Position numbers and translations under genes: made by a program. The notes below the pieces were generated by a model. It was not told where the DNA came from and searched no databases. It saw only the letters and a list, made by a program, of their open reading frames with translations. DNA of 64,000 nucleotides from Candidatus Nomurabacteria bacterium (lineage in GTDB: Bacteria > Patescibacteriota > Minisyncoccia > Phycocordibacterales > UBA10002): positions 21,472 to 85,471 of the forward strand of contig CALRDB010000001.1 in the NCBI GenBank assembly GCA_943354745.1, in the 5' to 3' direction. Position 1 is the stretch's first letter. Each line of letters starts with the position of its first letter. Positions 48,928 through 57,371 of the stretch are shown here, one piece after another.

Positions 48928-51495
48928 ATGGGCAACATGTTCAGAGCGCTTAAAAAGCTATTTGGGGACGAAAACACAAGCAAATTAAAGCCACTCTACG
49001 CAAACGTTGAGCGGATTAATGCTTTGGAGCCTCAGTTGCGTGAGCTCCCTTTTGAGGCCTTTAGGGAAAAGACGGAGGCCCTTAAAGTTCGGCTTCAGAA
49101 GGGAGAAACTCTTGATGATTTGCTCCCAGAAGCCTTTTCGCTTATTCGTGAAGCTGCTCGTCGTACGCTTGGCGAACGTCATTTTGACGTGCAACTTCTT
49201 GGTGGGATAGTGCTGCATAATCATGGTATTGCTGAGATGCGCACTGGTGAAGGAAAGACGCTTGTGGCAACCTTGCCCGCATATTTGAATGCGCTCGAAG
49301 GTAAGGGTGTGCACGTGGTGACAGTGAACGACTACCTTTCTCGACGTGATGCTGTGTGGATGGGCCAGGTGCACAACTATCTCGGTCTTTCGGTAGGTGT
49401 TATAAATCACGATTCCTCTTTTTTGTATGACCCCGCGCATAGTTCAAAGTTGAAAGTTGAAAGTTTAGAGTCAGAAAACTTAAAACTTAAAACTGATGAC
49501 TCAAAACTTGACGAAATACGTGACCAGCTCGGAAGTTTTAAAGTTGTGCATGAATTCTTGAAACCATGCACGCGACACGAAGCCTACATGGCCGATATCA
49601 CGTATGGAACCAACAACGAATTTGGTTTCGACTATCTTCGCGATAATCTTGAGTACTCGCCCGACCGTCTTCGTCAGCGTGACTTTAACTATGCCATTGT
49701 TGATGAAATCGACTCTATTCTAATCGATGAGGCGCGCACACCGCTCATTGTTTCGGCTCCGACAGGAGATTCAGAAGATCTCTATGGCCGATTTGCCGGT
49801 ATCGCTAAAGGACTGGAGAGGGAGACTGATTTCACTGTAGATGAAAAACAAAAGGCCATCCAACTTACTCCTGCCGGTATTGAGAAGACGGAGAAAGCAC
49901 TTGGGGTAGAGAATATCTACACCGAGAAGGGTATTAAGTACGTACACCACCTCGAGACGGCTGTGCGGGCAAAAGCACTTTTCCATCTTGATAAAGAATA
50001 CGTCGTTAAAAATGGCGAAATTGTCATTGTAGATGAGTTTACGGGACGTATGATGCCAGGGCGTCGTTGGAGCGAGGGGTTACATCAAGCCGTTGAGGCG
50101 AAAGAGGGGGTCAAAGTACAAAAAGAATCACGAACGTTCGCGTCTATTACGTTCCAGAATTATTTCCGTATGTATAAAAAACTCGCGGGCATGACAGGTA
50201 CGGCTAAAACGAGTTCCGAAGAGTTTTACAAAGTGTACGGCCTTGATGTGGTTTCAATTCCTACCAATAAGAACATTGCTCGTGTTGACCGAAATGATCA
50301 GATATTCCAAACCGAAAAGGGGAAATTCAAAGCCATTGCGAGAAAGGTGGCGGAGCTCAATAAAAAGGGGCAACCGGTGCTTATCGGAACGGTATCAATC
50401 GATAAAAACGAAGTACTTTCTGAGTATCTTCGTTCTGTCGGGGTTCCCCATGAGGTGCTCAATGCAAAGAATCATGAACGTGAAGGAGAAATCATCGCTC
50501 AGGCGGGGCGCAAGGGCGCGGTAACCGTGGCCACGAACATGGCAGGACGTGGTGTTGATATTAAACTTGGCGGGAATCCACAGAAACAGGAAGAGGCTGA
50601 TGCCGTAAAAGCTGTGGGAGGACTCTATGTGCTCGGAACGGAACGACATGAAGCAAGGCGTATTGATAACCAGCTTCGTGGGCGTTCTGGCAGGCAGGGA
50701 GATCCGGGGGAGACACAATTTTTCGTCTCCATGGAGGACACGCTTATGCGTGTATTCGCGTCGGACACGATAAAGAATATGATGGGCCGGTTCGGGATTC
50801 CAGAAGATGAGCCGATTGAAAACCGTATCATTACGCGCTCGCTTGAAACGGCACAAACAAAAATCGAGGGATTTAACTTCGATTCTCGCAAGCATGTGCT
50901 TGAATACGATAACGTGCTCAACCATCAGCGTGCGTTCATCTATGAACGGCGGCGCAAGATGCTGCTTGGTGGCGAGGAAGTCGTCGAGGAATACCTCACG
51001 CTTATCGGGGCAGGGGACGAAGCGTTTCAAAAAACAATCACCGATAAAAAAGCACAACTGGGGAAAGACTTTCACATGGCTATCCAGCGTCTTATTCTTC
51101 AGACCATTGATCTCTTCTGGGTTGATCATCTAGAGATTATGGATTATCTCCGAGGGAGCGTAAATTTGCGTGCCTACGGCCAAAGAGATCCTCTCGTTGA
51201 GTACAAGAAAGAAGGTTTGAAAATGTTTAAAGAGATGGAAGAAAATATTGTGAAGCAGGTGATAGATGTCTTGCCTCATGTCGGTGGGGCCCCTGTGATA
51301 CAAGAACAGGTCCGCTTACAGGAAGTGCACGAGCAGGCGCAAATGATCGGTTCAGGTGATGAAGAATCCGATGCAAAGCATCAAGGTAACGTTCATCGAG
51401 ACGAACCGAAAAATCCGGATGGTTCGCGTGTTGGCAGAAATGATCCATGTTTTTGTGGCTCGGGTAAGAAATTTAAAAAGTGTCACGGGCAATAA
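48928..51495 (+). CDS. secA: Preprotein translocase ATPase SecA with enlarged insertion
   Basis: The 855-residue SecA has Walker A MRTGEGKT (about 104-111), TVNDYLSRRDAVWM, ADITYGTNNEFGFDYLRDN, VDEIDSILIDEARTPL (Walker B), MTGTAKTSSEEF, ATNMAGRGVDIKLGG, and a C-terminal zinc-binding SEC-C motif CFCGSGKKFKKCHG. It drives protein export through SecYEG. An insertion of about 60 residues lies between the NHDSSFLYD segment (after residue 155) and ADITYGTNN. Part of it (about 173-190, KLKVESL and ENLKLKT) is encoded by 7-base repeats, while the rest (GSFKVVHEFLKPCTRHEA) is of a kind seen in Parcubacteria SecA. Confidence 0.95.
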   Translation: MGNMFRALKKLFGDENTSKLKPLYANVERINALEPQLRELPFEAFREKTEALKVRLQKGETLDDLLPEAFSLIREAARRTLGERHFDVQLLGGIVLHNHGIAEMRTGEGKTLVATLPAYLNALEGKGVHVVTVNDYLSRRDAVWMGQVHNYLGLSVGVINHDSSFLYDPAHSSKLKVESLESENLKLKTDDSKLDEIRDQLGSFKVVHEFLKPCTRHEAYMADITYGTNNEFGFDYLRDNLEYSPDRLRQRDFNYAIVDEIDSILIDEARTPLIVSAPTGDSEDLYGRFAGIAKGLERETDFTVDEKQKAIQLTPAGIEKTEKALGVENIYTEKGIKYVHHLETAVRAKALFHLDKEYVVKNGEIVIVDEFTGRMMPGRRWSEGLHQAVEAKEGVKVQKESRTFASITFQNYFRMYKKLAGMTGTAKTSSEEFYKVYGLDVVSIPTNKNIARVDRNDQIFQTEKGKFKAIARKVAELNKKGQPVLIGTVSIDKNEVLSEYLRSVGVPHEVLNAKNHEREGEIIAQAGRKGAVTVATNMAGRGVDIKLGGNPQKQEEADAVKAVGGLYVLGTERHEARRIDNQLRGRSGRQGDPGETQFFVSMEDTLMRVFASDTIKNMMGRFGIPEDEPIENRIITRSLETAQTKIEGFNFDSRKHVLEYDNVLNHQRAFIYERRRKMLLGGEEVVEEYLTLIGAGDEAFQKTITDKKAQLGKDFHMAIQRLILQTIDLFWVDHLEIMDYLRGSVNLRAYGQRDPLVEYKKEGLKMFKEMEENIVKQVIDVLPHVGGAPVIQEQVRLQEVHEQAQMIGSGDEESDAKHQGNVHRDEPKNPDGSRVGRNDPCFCGSGKKFKKCHGQ
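49446..49495. repeat. 7-base repeats in inverted arms within secA
   Basis: AAAGTTG, AAAGTTG, AAAGTTT (49446-49466) and AAAACTT, AAAACTT, AAAACTG (49475-49495) form two arms that are roughly complementary. They keep the secA frame open. Confidence 0.7.
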
Positions 51496-51553
51496 TTCTA
51501 CGTGAATCACTAACATTCTTCCCGACTTCTTAGGTGGTACACAACAAAGAATT

Positions 51554-52018
51554 ATGAATACGGAAAAAGACAACTACTTCGTCGCGGTGAAGGTCTTCCT
51601 GGAAGACGGGAAAGGAAATTTCCTCATTACCAAGGATCGCTTCGGTGATTTCGACTTGCCGGGGGGTAGACTCCTTCCCGATGATTTCATTGTTCCGCTT
51701 GAAGAAGTGGTTACTCGGAAAATGAAGGAAGAATTAGGGGGAGAGATACGGTATACCGTAGGTAAGCCAGTTGTATTTATGCGTCATGAACGTAATGAGA
51801 TACTCTTTGACGGAACGAAAGAAAAAAGGAGAATCTTCGCGGTGGGATATCGTGCTACCTACGAAAGCGGGGATATTCTGCTCGGTAGAAATCATAAATT
51901 ATTTGAATGGGTTTCGGTTAAGACATGTAAGCCTGAAAAATATTTTACGAAGGGATGGCTCCGAGGTGTGAGAGAGTATCTCAAGATAGTCCAGTTGGAC
52001 GAAGAGAATAGGAAATAA
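51554..52018 (+). CDS. NUDIX hydrolase, divergent Nudix box
   Basis: The 154-residue protein has the NUDIX strand order and a Nudix-box region, LPGGRLLPDDFIVPLEEVVTRKMKEELGG. The spacing before the Glu is longer than in GX5EX7REUXEEXGU, and the first Glu of REUxEE is Lys, while the EE-L-G end is kept. Metal binding may therefore be altered. It is the first of three NUDIX genes around maf. Confidence 0.75.
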   Translation: MNTEKDNYFVAVKVFLEDGKGNFLITKDRFGDFDLPGGRLLPDDFIVPLEEVVTRKMKEELGGEIRYTVGKPVVFMRHERNEILFDGTKEKRRIFAVGYRATYESGDILLGRNHKLFEWVSVKTCKPEKYFTKGWLRGVREYLKIVQLDEENRK

Positions 52019-52086
52019 ATCCTACAACGTTAATAGGCAACCCAGACACATTCTTGAGAATGTCAGAATGTCGTACATAGAAGGAT

Positions 52087-52659
52087 ATGAAAATTATTTT
52101 AGGATCACAATCGGAAAACAGGAAACAGGTACTCGAACAAGCGGGCTATGCATTTGACGTGATGGTCTCGAATATTGATGAAAAGGCTATTCGGCATGAG
52201 GATTTCTATGAACTACCACTTCGACTCGCTAAGGCGAAGGCTGAGGCACTGTTACCAAAAATAAAAGAGCCTGCGCTCCTTATCACCGCCGACCAAGTTA
52301 TCGTATGGAACGGTGAACTCCGGGAGAAGCCGAGAGATTTTGAAGAGGCACGGAGATATCTGGAGACATTTTCAGGAAGCATGTATCCGGCCGAGTGTGT
52401 AAATGGCATTTTTGTTGTGAATACCGGAACGGGGAAATTTCGTCTTGAACGGGAGATTTCAAAAGTATTCTTTTCAAAAATTCCGCAAGACAGTATTGAG
52501 GCGTTCCTTAAGGAGGGAACAATGTACAAGTATGCGGGAGGATTCACTCCACAGTCACCGTTTATCCATCCTTATCTTCGCTGTGAAGGTACACTTGAGA
52601 GTGTTCTTGGTCTGCCGTTGGATGTAGTGAAACGATGTATGGAAGAGGTAGTCTCGTAA
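52087..52659 (+). CDS. maf: Maf-family nucleotide pyrophosphatase
   Basis: The 190-residue protein has the Maf signature ILGSQSENRKQVLEQAG at the N-terminus, LAKAKAEAL, ITADQVIVWNGELREKP and the AGGFTPQSP stretch. Maf proteins hydrolyse dTTP/UTP or modified (m5U, m5C, m7G) nucleoside triphosphates to monophosphates. It is flanked by NUDIX genes, suggesting a nucleotide-pool cleaning cluster. The usual S-x-S-P-R-R start is SQSENR here, an acceptable divergence. Confidence 0.87.
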   Translation: MKIILGSQSENRKQVLEQAGYAFDVMVSNIDEKAIRHEDFYELPLRLAKAKAEALLPKIKEPALLITADQVIVWNGELREKPRDFEEARRYLETFSGSMYPAECVNGIFVVNTGTGKFRLEREISKVFFSKIPQDSIEAFLKEGTMYKYAGGFTPQSPFIHPYLRCEGTLESVLGLPLDVVKRCMEEVVS

Positions 52660-52669
52660 GAAATTCTGT

Positions 52670-53092
52670 ATGGATAAAGAAAATCGTCCTAAAGTAGGTA
52701 TCGGAGTCCTTGTTGTAAGAGACGGGAAGGTGCTCATGGGGAAACGTAAAAATGCTCACGGGGCGGGCGAGTGGGGTTGGCCGGGAGGACATCTCGAATA
52801 TATGGAATCGTTCGAGGAGTGTGCTCGAAGGGAGGTAAGAGAAGAAACCGGGATGGAAATTGATAACATTCGGTTTATTCGTCTGCTTAATTTCAAGACC
52901 TATGCGCCGAAGCATTACGTGGACATCGGCCTCCTCGCTGATTGGAAGAGTGGAGAGCCACAAGTGCTAGAACCACACAAGTGTGAAGAATGGAAATGGT
53001 TCAGTCTTAACAATATTCCCTCACCGCATTTTGCGGCGTGTGATACAGAAATCGAAGCCCTTAAAACGGGGCAAACTTATTTTGATGCCTGA
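52670..53092 (+). CDS. NUDIX hydrolase (MutT/NUDT15-like)
   Basis: A 140-residue protein with a full Nudix box, GGHLEYMESFEECARREVREETGM, preceded by the GEWGWPGGHLE stretch found in NUDT15-like nucleoside triphosphate hydrolases, and a C-terminal EEWKWFSL motif. It probably hydrolyses (oxidised) NTPs or NDP derivatives. It starts 10 bases after maf. Confidence 0.87.
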   Translation: MDKENRPKVGIGVLVVRDGKVLMGKRKNAHGAGEWGWPGGHLEYMESFEECARREVREETGMEIDNIRFIRLLNFKTYAPKHYVDIGLLADWKSGEPQVLEPHKCEEWKWFSLNNIPSPHFAACDTEIEALKTGQTYFDA

Positions 53093-53146
53093 TGTAAGAT
53101 ATGCCTCAGTCTCATGTTGTAAGTCTGATGCTTTCAATTTCTTTTC

Positions 53147-53611
53147 ATGCCACACATCCACGAAAAAATAGATTTTACCGTAGAGGTGTTTATTGTACAT
53201 AAAAACACCGTGCTTCTGCGCGTGCACGACAAATACAAGAAGTGGATGAGCGTTGGTGGGCACATTGAACTTCATGAAGATCCCATTGAGGCCGCCCTCC
53301 GAGAGGTGAAAGAGGAGGTAGGACTTGATGTAGAGCTTATCGGAAACGAAAAAATTGCGAGACCGTTTGATCATAGCCACGATCTACTTCCACCGATTGC
53401 GCTTAATCGTCATCTTACAAACAAGGAAGGACATGAACACATTACCTTCGTTTATTTTGCGCGGGCAAAAAGCACGGAGACAAAAGCACTTCTCGAAAAT
53501 GACAAAAGTGAGGAATGCCGCTGGTGTACAGAAAAAGATCTGAAGGAGATGGATCTCTGGCCGAATGTCAGGGTATATGCACTCGAAGCACTCAGAAGAC
53601 TAGCCGTATAA
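53147..53611 (+). CDS. NUDIX hydrolase
   Basis: The 154-residue protein has a canonical Nudix box, GGHIELHEDPIEAALREVKEEVGL, and ends ALRRLAV. It belongs to the MutT-type group; the substrate cannot be told from sequence. It is the third NUDIX gene of the cluster. The ATG at 53147 is the first in frame. Confidence 0.87.
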   Translation: MPHIHEKIDFTVEVFIVHKNTVLLRVHDKYKKWMSVGGHIELHEDPIEAALREVKEEVGLDVELIGNEKIARPFDHSHDLLPPIALNRHLTNKEGHEHITFVYFARAKSTETKALLENDKSEECRWCTEKDLKEMDLWPNVRVYALEALRRLAV

Positions 53612-53659
53612 CAGACGAGTTGGTATGTTAGTTGTACTATACGACAAAGCGATACTTTT

Positions 53660-54133
53660 ATGGCACAGAAAAAGAAAAAAACTATTGTTGCTGTTTCGGG
53701 CGGGTTTGACCCGCTTCATATCGGTCATATTCGCCTTCTTAATGAGGCAAAGAAGCTAGGAGATACATTGGTTGTTATCTTGAACAACGATAACTGGCTC
53801 CTTGCGAAAAAAGGTTTTGTGTTTATGGACGAGGATGATCGGAAGGAAATACTTGAGTCGCTCGCTGCGGTTGATGAAGTCATACTTACGTCACATATGG
53901 AAAATGATCACGATCGTAGTGTCTGTCGCGAACTCTTGAAGCTAAAACCTGACATCTTTGCAAATGGGGGAGATCGAACATTTGCGGATGCCAAGAAGGC
54001 AGCCTCTTCGCTTAGTCCTGAGGTTGAGCTTTGTGAGCGAATGGGCATCAAACTGGTATTTAATGTAGGAAAAGGAGGGAAAGTTCGCTCAAGTACCGAA
54101 CTTGTCGCTCGTTTCAAAAAAGGCGGGAAGTGA
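53660..54133 (+). CDS. Cytidylyltransferase-like nucleotidyltransferase (HxGH family)
   Basis: The 157-residue protein has SGGFDPLHIGHIRLLNEAKKLG with the HxGH motif His-Ile-Gly-His near residue 21. NGGDRTFADAK and the VRSST ending correspond to the ISSTxL region. This is the layout of RfaE/HldE domain II and glycerol-3-phosphate cytidylyltransferase. An ADP-heptose synthase role is conceivable given the heptose genes far upstream, but the gene stands apart and a glycerol or FMN-type substrate is just as likely. The following ABC gene overlaps it (GTGA). Confidence 0.78.
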   Translation: MAQKKKKTIVAVSGGFDPLHIGHIRLLNEAKKLGDTLVVILNNDNWLLAKKGFVFMDEDDRKEILESLAAVDEVILTSHMENDHDRSVCRELLKLKPDIFANGGDRTFADAKKAASSLSPEVELCERMGIKLVFNVGKGGKVRSSTELVARFKKGGK

Positions 54134-54873
54134 AGTATACTAAAGCCGTGACCTCGACCATTGAAGTCAAAGATTTGGTAAAATCGTTTGGGAATGTGCA
54201 GGCCGTTCAGGGCCTGTCGTTTTGTGTAGAAGAAGGCACCATTACCGGACTTCTTGGTCCGAATGGAGCAGGGAAGACAACAACGATTCAGATGCTTCTT
54301 GATCTTATTACGCCTACAAGCGGAACTATCCATATTTTCGGTAAAGAGTATCAATCTGACCGAGAAGCTATTTTAAGCAAATTGAATTTTTCTTCGCCTT
54401 ATGTTTCGCTTCCCGGAAATCTCACCGTCCATGAAAACCTACTGACGTTTGGAAGACTGTATGGAGTAACCGATCTGAAAGGTAAAATTGAGGAACTTGT
54501 CGATTTCTTTGAAATCCGCGACTTTGTAAAGAAGTTGACCTATAACCTGTCGACGGGACAGCTGACCAGGCTTAATCTCACGAAAGCACTTCTTAATGAC
54601 CCTAAATTGCTTTTACTCGACGAACCCACCGCCTCACTTGACCCTGATATTGCTGACCGGACCCGCCTGCTCTTGAAACGTATTCAGAAAGAGCGCAACG
54701 TTACTATTCTCTATACCTCGCATAACATGGAAGAGGTTGAGGAGATTTGTGATAAAGTCATTTTTATTCAACAAGGTCGTTTTAAGGATGAAGGTACTCC
54801 TGCTGACCTGGTGAAAAAATACGGACATGAAGACCTTAATGATGTATTTCTTCATATCGCGAGACACACCTAA
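54130..54873 (+). CDS. ABC-2 type exporter, ATP-binding subunit
   Basis: The 247-residue ATPase has Walker A GPNGAGKTT, Q-loop near NFSSPYVSLPG, the signature LSTGQ, Walker B LLLLDEPTASLD and the switch TSHNMEEV. In the signature LSTGQ, Thr replaces Gly of LSGGQ, which is common in this subfamily. The GTG at 54130 overlaps the preceding stop; a GTG at 54148 is possible. Its partner permease lies at 54993. ABC-2 systems of this type export drugs, lipids or polysaccharides. Confidence 0.85.
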   Translation: MKYTKAVTSTIEVKDLVKSFGNVQAVQGLSFCVEEGTITGLLGPNGAGKTTTIQMLLDLITPTSGTIHIFGKEYQSDREAILSKLNFSSPYVSLPGNLTVHENLLTFGRLYGVTDLKGKIEELVDFFEIRDFVKKLTYNLSTGQLTRLNLTKALLNDPKLLLLDEPTASLDPDIADRTRLLLKRIQKERNVTILYTSHNMEEVEEICDKVIFIQQGRFKDEGTPADLVKKYGHEDLNDVFLHIARHT

Positions 54874-54888
54874 TACGAATCGAATATG

Positions 54889-54970
54889 TACGAATATACG
54901 AATACCACGATCAATGTACTTTTCTCCTTTAAGAGGAATAGGAGACTTTTTTCTTATTTGTATATTCGTA
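54889..54970. repeat. Inverted repeat with internal hairpin between the two ABC exporter genes
   Basis: TACGAATATAC (54889-54899) is the exact complement of GTATATTCGTA (54960-54970). Between them TCTCCT (54923-54928) pairs with AGGAGA (54940-54945), followed by a T-tract CTTTTTTC, resembling a weak terminator or attenuator. Either a repeat element or a regulatory structure that lowers permease expression. Confidence 0.5.
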
Positions 54971-54992
54971 TCAATTAGTAATTGGTATTGTT

Positions 54993-55781
54993 ATGAAATG
55001 GCATAGAATACAAGCATTGCTTATCCGGCACCTCTATCTTTATAGGAGGAGTTTTCCTCGTATCATGGACATCGTCTACTGGCCGGTTATGGAACTTCTC
55101 GTGTGGGGGTTTCTTAGTCTCTATATTGAAAAGATGAATGCTGGATTCAATGCGATAACGGTTCTACTCGGTGCGGTGATTTTCTGGGATTTTCTTAACC
55201 AATCGCAAAAATCCGTTTCGATTGCGTTTCTCGAAGAAATTTGGGAAAAGAATCTCATTAACATCTTTGTGACGCCACTCAGGCTTTCCGAATTCTTCGT
55301 ATCAACATTATTGGTTGGTCTCGTACGGCTCATCTTGGTTGGCATCATTCTCGCGGTACTTTCGTTTGTGATGTATCATTTCAATTTGTTTTCACTCGGG
55401 TTCGCACTTATACCATTTGTACTCAATCTGTTTTTGTTCGGATGGGCACTGGGACTTTTTGCGAACGCAATCATCCTAAGATTTGGTACGTCGGCCCAGA
55501 TTCTGGCCTGGGGATTTCTCGTTATGGTACAGCCGTTCTCAGCAGTTTTTTATCCCGTATCCGCTTTGCCTTCCTTTCTGCAGCCGATTGCGTATCTACT
55601 TCCATCGACGTATGTCTTTGAAGGGATGCGTTCTGTCTTTATGACAGGTACCTTTTCTACCGCACATCTTTTCGGGGCACTTATTGCGAACGCCGTCTAT
55701 CTTGTAGTCATGATTTGGTTCTTTTTCAGGATGTTTGCCTATGTGAAGAAGGAAGGGAAGCTACTTAAGCTCGAAGGCTAA
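54993..55781 (+). CDS. ABC-2 type exporter, permease subunit
   Basis: The 262-residue protein has six predicted membrane helices and the ABC-2 features: a basic N-terminus, the LINIFVTPLRLSEFFVSTLL segment (family motif with the coupling helix), and a QPFSAVFYPVSALPSFLQPIAYLLPSTYVFEGMR stretch. It forms the channel for the ATPase encoded at 54130. The cargo is unknown. Confidence 0.87.
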   Translation: MKWHRIQALLIRHLYLYRRSFPRIMDIVYWPVMELLVWGFLSLYIEKMNAGFNAITVLLGAVIFWDFLNQSQKSVSIAFLEEIWEKNLINIFVTPLRLSEFFVSTLLVGLVRLILVGIILAVLSFVMYHFNLFSLGFALIPFVLNLFLFGWALGLFANAIILRFGTSAQILAWGFLVMVQPFSAVFYPVSALPSFLQPIAYLLPSTYVFEGMRSVFMTGTFSTAHLFGALIANAVYLVVMIWFFFRMFAYVKKEGKLLKLEG

Positions 55782-55810
55782 AAGCATCCTGCAGGTTATG
55801 TGGTTAATGG

Positions 55811-55816
55811 TATACT
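55811..55816 (+). promoter_or_regulatory. Extended -10 element, leaderless, before the envelope protein gene
   Basis: TGG-TATACT (hexamer 55811-55816) stands 6 bases before the ATG at 55823. No convincing -35 box. Confidence 0.5.
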
Positions 55817-55822
55817 ACCCCT

Positions 55823-56947
55823 ATGCTTAAAAAAGCTCTCATACTCTTATTTGTCGGCTTTTCTCCCATGTTTGCTTTTGCGGCAAGCATGCATTTCGGT
55901 GATTATTTTCTAAAAGGAGCGGAACGTGTAAGCGATGTCTATGTCATAGGGGAGACGGCCACGTTTGCCGGTATCGTCGACGGAGATGCACTTTCAGTCG
56001 CTGATACTATCTGGAGTGAAAGCGATATTTTTGGTGATGCCTTCTTTATTGGGCAAGAGATGCGTCTGAAGGGTTCGGTTGAGGATGATGCCCGCCTTTT
56101 TGGCGGGGTGATCACTATAGATGGAACAGTTACCGACGATGTGGTGGCTATCGGCTCTAAAGTTGTGGTAACTCAAAACGCCCATATTGGGGGTTCGCTC
56201 TATGTTATCGGCGCTGACGTTGAGATTCAGGGTAAGGTAGCGGGAGGGATTAAAGTGCTTTCCAGTAAACTTCTTTTTACTGGTGAAGTACAGGGGGACA
56301 TGGAGGTGTGGGGAAGGACGGAGTTTAAAGAGCCCTCCCGTATCGGAGGCGATTTTATATTGCACAGTAACGGCAAATCTGCTTCTCCCACCAATGTGGT
56401 GATTACCGGGAAGACGATTTTTGATGAAATGGGGACCATCACAGTGGATTTTCCTTTTGACACCCTCATGAGAGGATTTTTCTCTCTAAAAGTGCTCATG
56501 ATGCTAGCTTTCAGTTTCGCACTCTTTTTCCTCGTTCGTGAGCGAACGGAAGAGGTGCTACTGGAAACCCTTCCTTTTTTCGGGGTGCGTGTATTGCGAG
56601 GATTTCTTATTTTTCTCGTGACACCGTTTGTCGTACTTCTTCTCATTTCTACGGTCGTGGGTATTCCCATTGCGATGGTACTTGGTGCCGGCATGTTGAT
56701 ACTCTGTCTGCTTTCATGGGCTTGCTCAGGTATACTACTTGGTGCACTATGCGAACGCCTCTTTTTTAAGCGTTCAGCGTTTCCACTTTCGTATCGGCCG
56801 GTACTTTTAGGCACCCTACTTATGTCGGTTATATCGCTGATACCATTCATTGGTCATCTTTTCCAGGGTGTTTTCATTTTTGCCACCGCTGGTTCTATAG
56901 GGACGTTGTTTTTTAGGCATACTCGCTCTAAGATAGTGTCTAACTGA
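55823..56947 (+). CDS. Envelope protein: signal peptide, bactofilin-like beta-solenoid, C-terminal membrane domain
   Basis: The 374-residue protein has an N-terminal signal peptide (about 1-20, ending AFA-AS). A repeat-rich region of about 170 residues follows (VYVIGETATFAG, GDAFFIGQEMRLKGSVEDDARLFGG, ITIDGTVTDDVVAIGS, GSLYVIGADVEIQGKV), resembling bactofilin-type beta-helix repeats. Residues about 220-365 form four to five membrane helices. Bactofilins are normally cytosolic; here the solenoid should be outside. It starts a group of three membrane protein genes with 1-3 base gaps. Function unknown, probably envelope organisation. Confidence 0.75.
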   Translation: MLKKALILLFVGFSPMFAFAASMHFGDYFLKGAERVSDVYVIGETATFAGIVDGDALSVADTIWSESDIFGDAFFIGQEMRLKGSVEDDARLFGGVITIDGTVTDDVVAIGSKVVVTQNAHIGGSLYVIGADVEIQGKVAGGIKVLSSKLLFTGEVQGDMEVWGRTEFKEPSRIGGDFILHSNGKSASPTNVVITGKTIFDEMGTITVDFPFDTLMRGFFSLKVLMMLAFSFALFFLVRERTEEVLLETLPFFGVRVLRGFLIFLVTPFVVLLLISTVVGIPIAMVLGAGMLILCLLSWACSGILLGALCERLFFKRSAFPLSYRPVLLGTLLMSVISLIPFIGHLFQGVFIFATAGSIGTLFFRHTRSKIVSN

Positions 56948-56948
56948 T

Positions 56949-57368
56949 ATGAGATCATTTATTAATTTTCTCGATAAAGTTGAAGATGGGGCTCGAGAAA
57001 GTCTCTCACGGATGCCGATTGTGTACGGCATAATTGGCGGGACGGCTATCGTGCTGTTTTGGCGCGGTGTCTGGCACCTTGCCGACATGTTCGAGCTTAG
57101 TGGTGGGATCTGGGCAACAATCTTCAGCGCTCCAGTGTCTACGGTACTCAGCGCAATCGTCCTTCTCTTTACCGGTCTTTTTGTGTCATATTTTATCGGA
57201 GATCGAATTATTCTTTCCGGACTTACCCACGAGAAGAAACTCGAAGAGAAAACCGAAAGCGAAGTTCGTGCTGAAGGTGCTCTTCTGCTCGACATGTACA
57301 AAAAGCTTGAACATATTGAGCGTGAAGTCGCGCATCTTAAAGAAAATACTCAGACACTTAAAAAATAA
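56949..57368 (+). CDS. Small membrane protein with coiled-coil tail
   Basis: The 139-residue protein has two predicted helices (about residues 24-50 and 58-84) and a charged, heptad-like tail (LEEKTESEVRAEGALLLDMY to LKENTQTLKK) likely to form a coiled coil. I recognise no family. It starts 1 base after the preceding gene and ends 3 bases before the AI-2E family gene, so the three are probably one unit. Confidence 0.65.
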   Translation: MRSFINFLDKVEDGARESLSRMPIVYGIIGGTAIVLFWRGVWHLADMFELSGGIWATIFSAPVSTVLSAIVLLFTGLFVSYFIGDRIILSGLTHEKKLEEKTESEVRAEGALLLDMYKKLEHIEREVAHLKENTQTLKK

Positions 57369-57371
57369 TCC

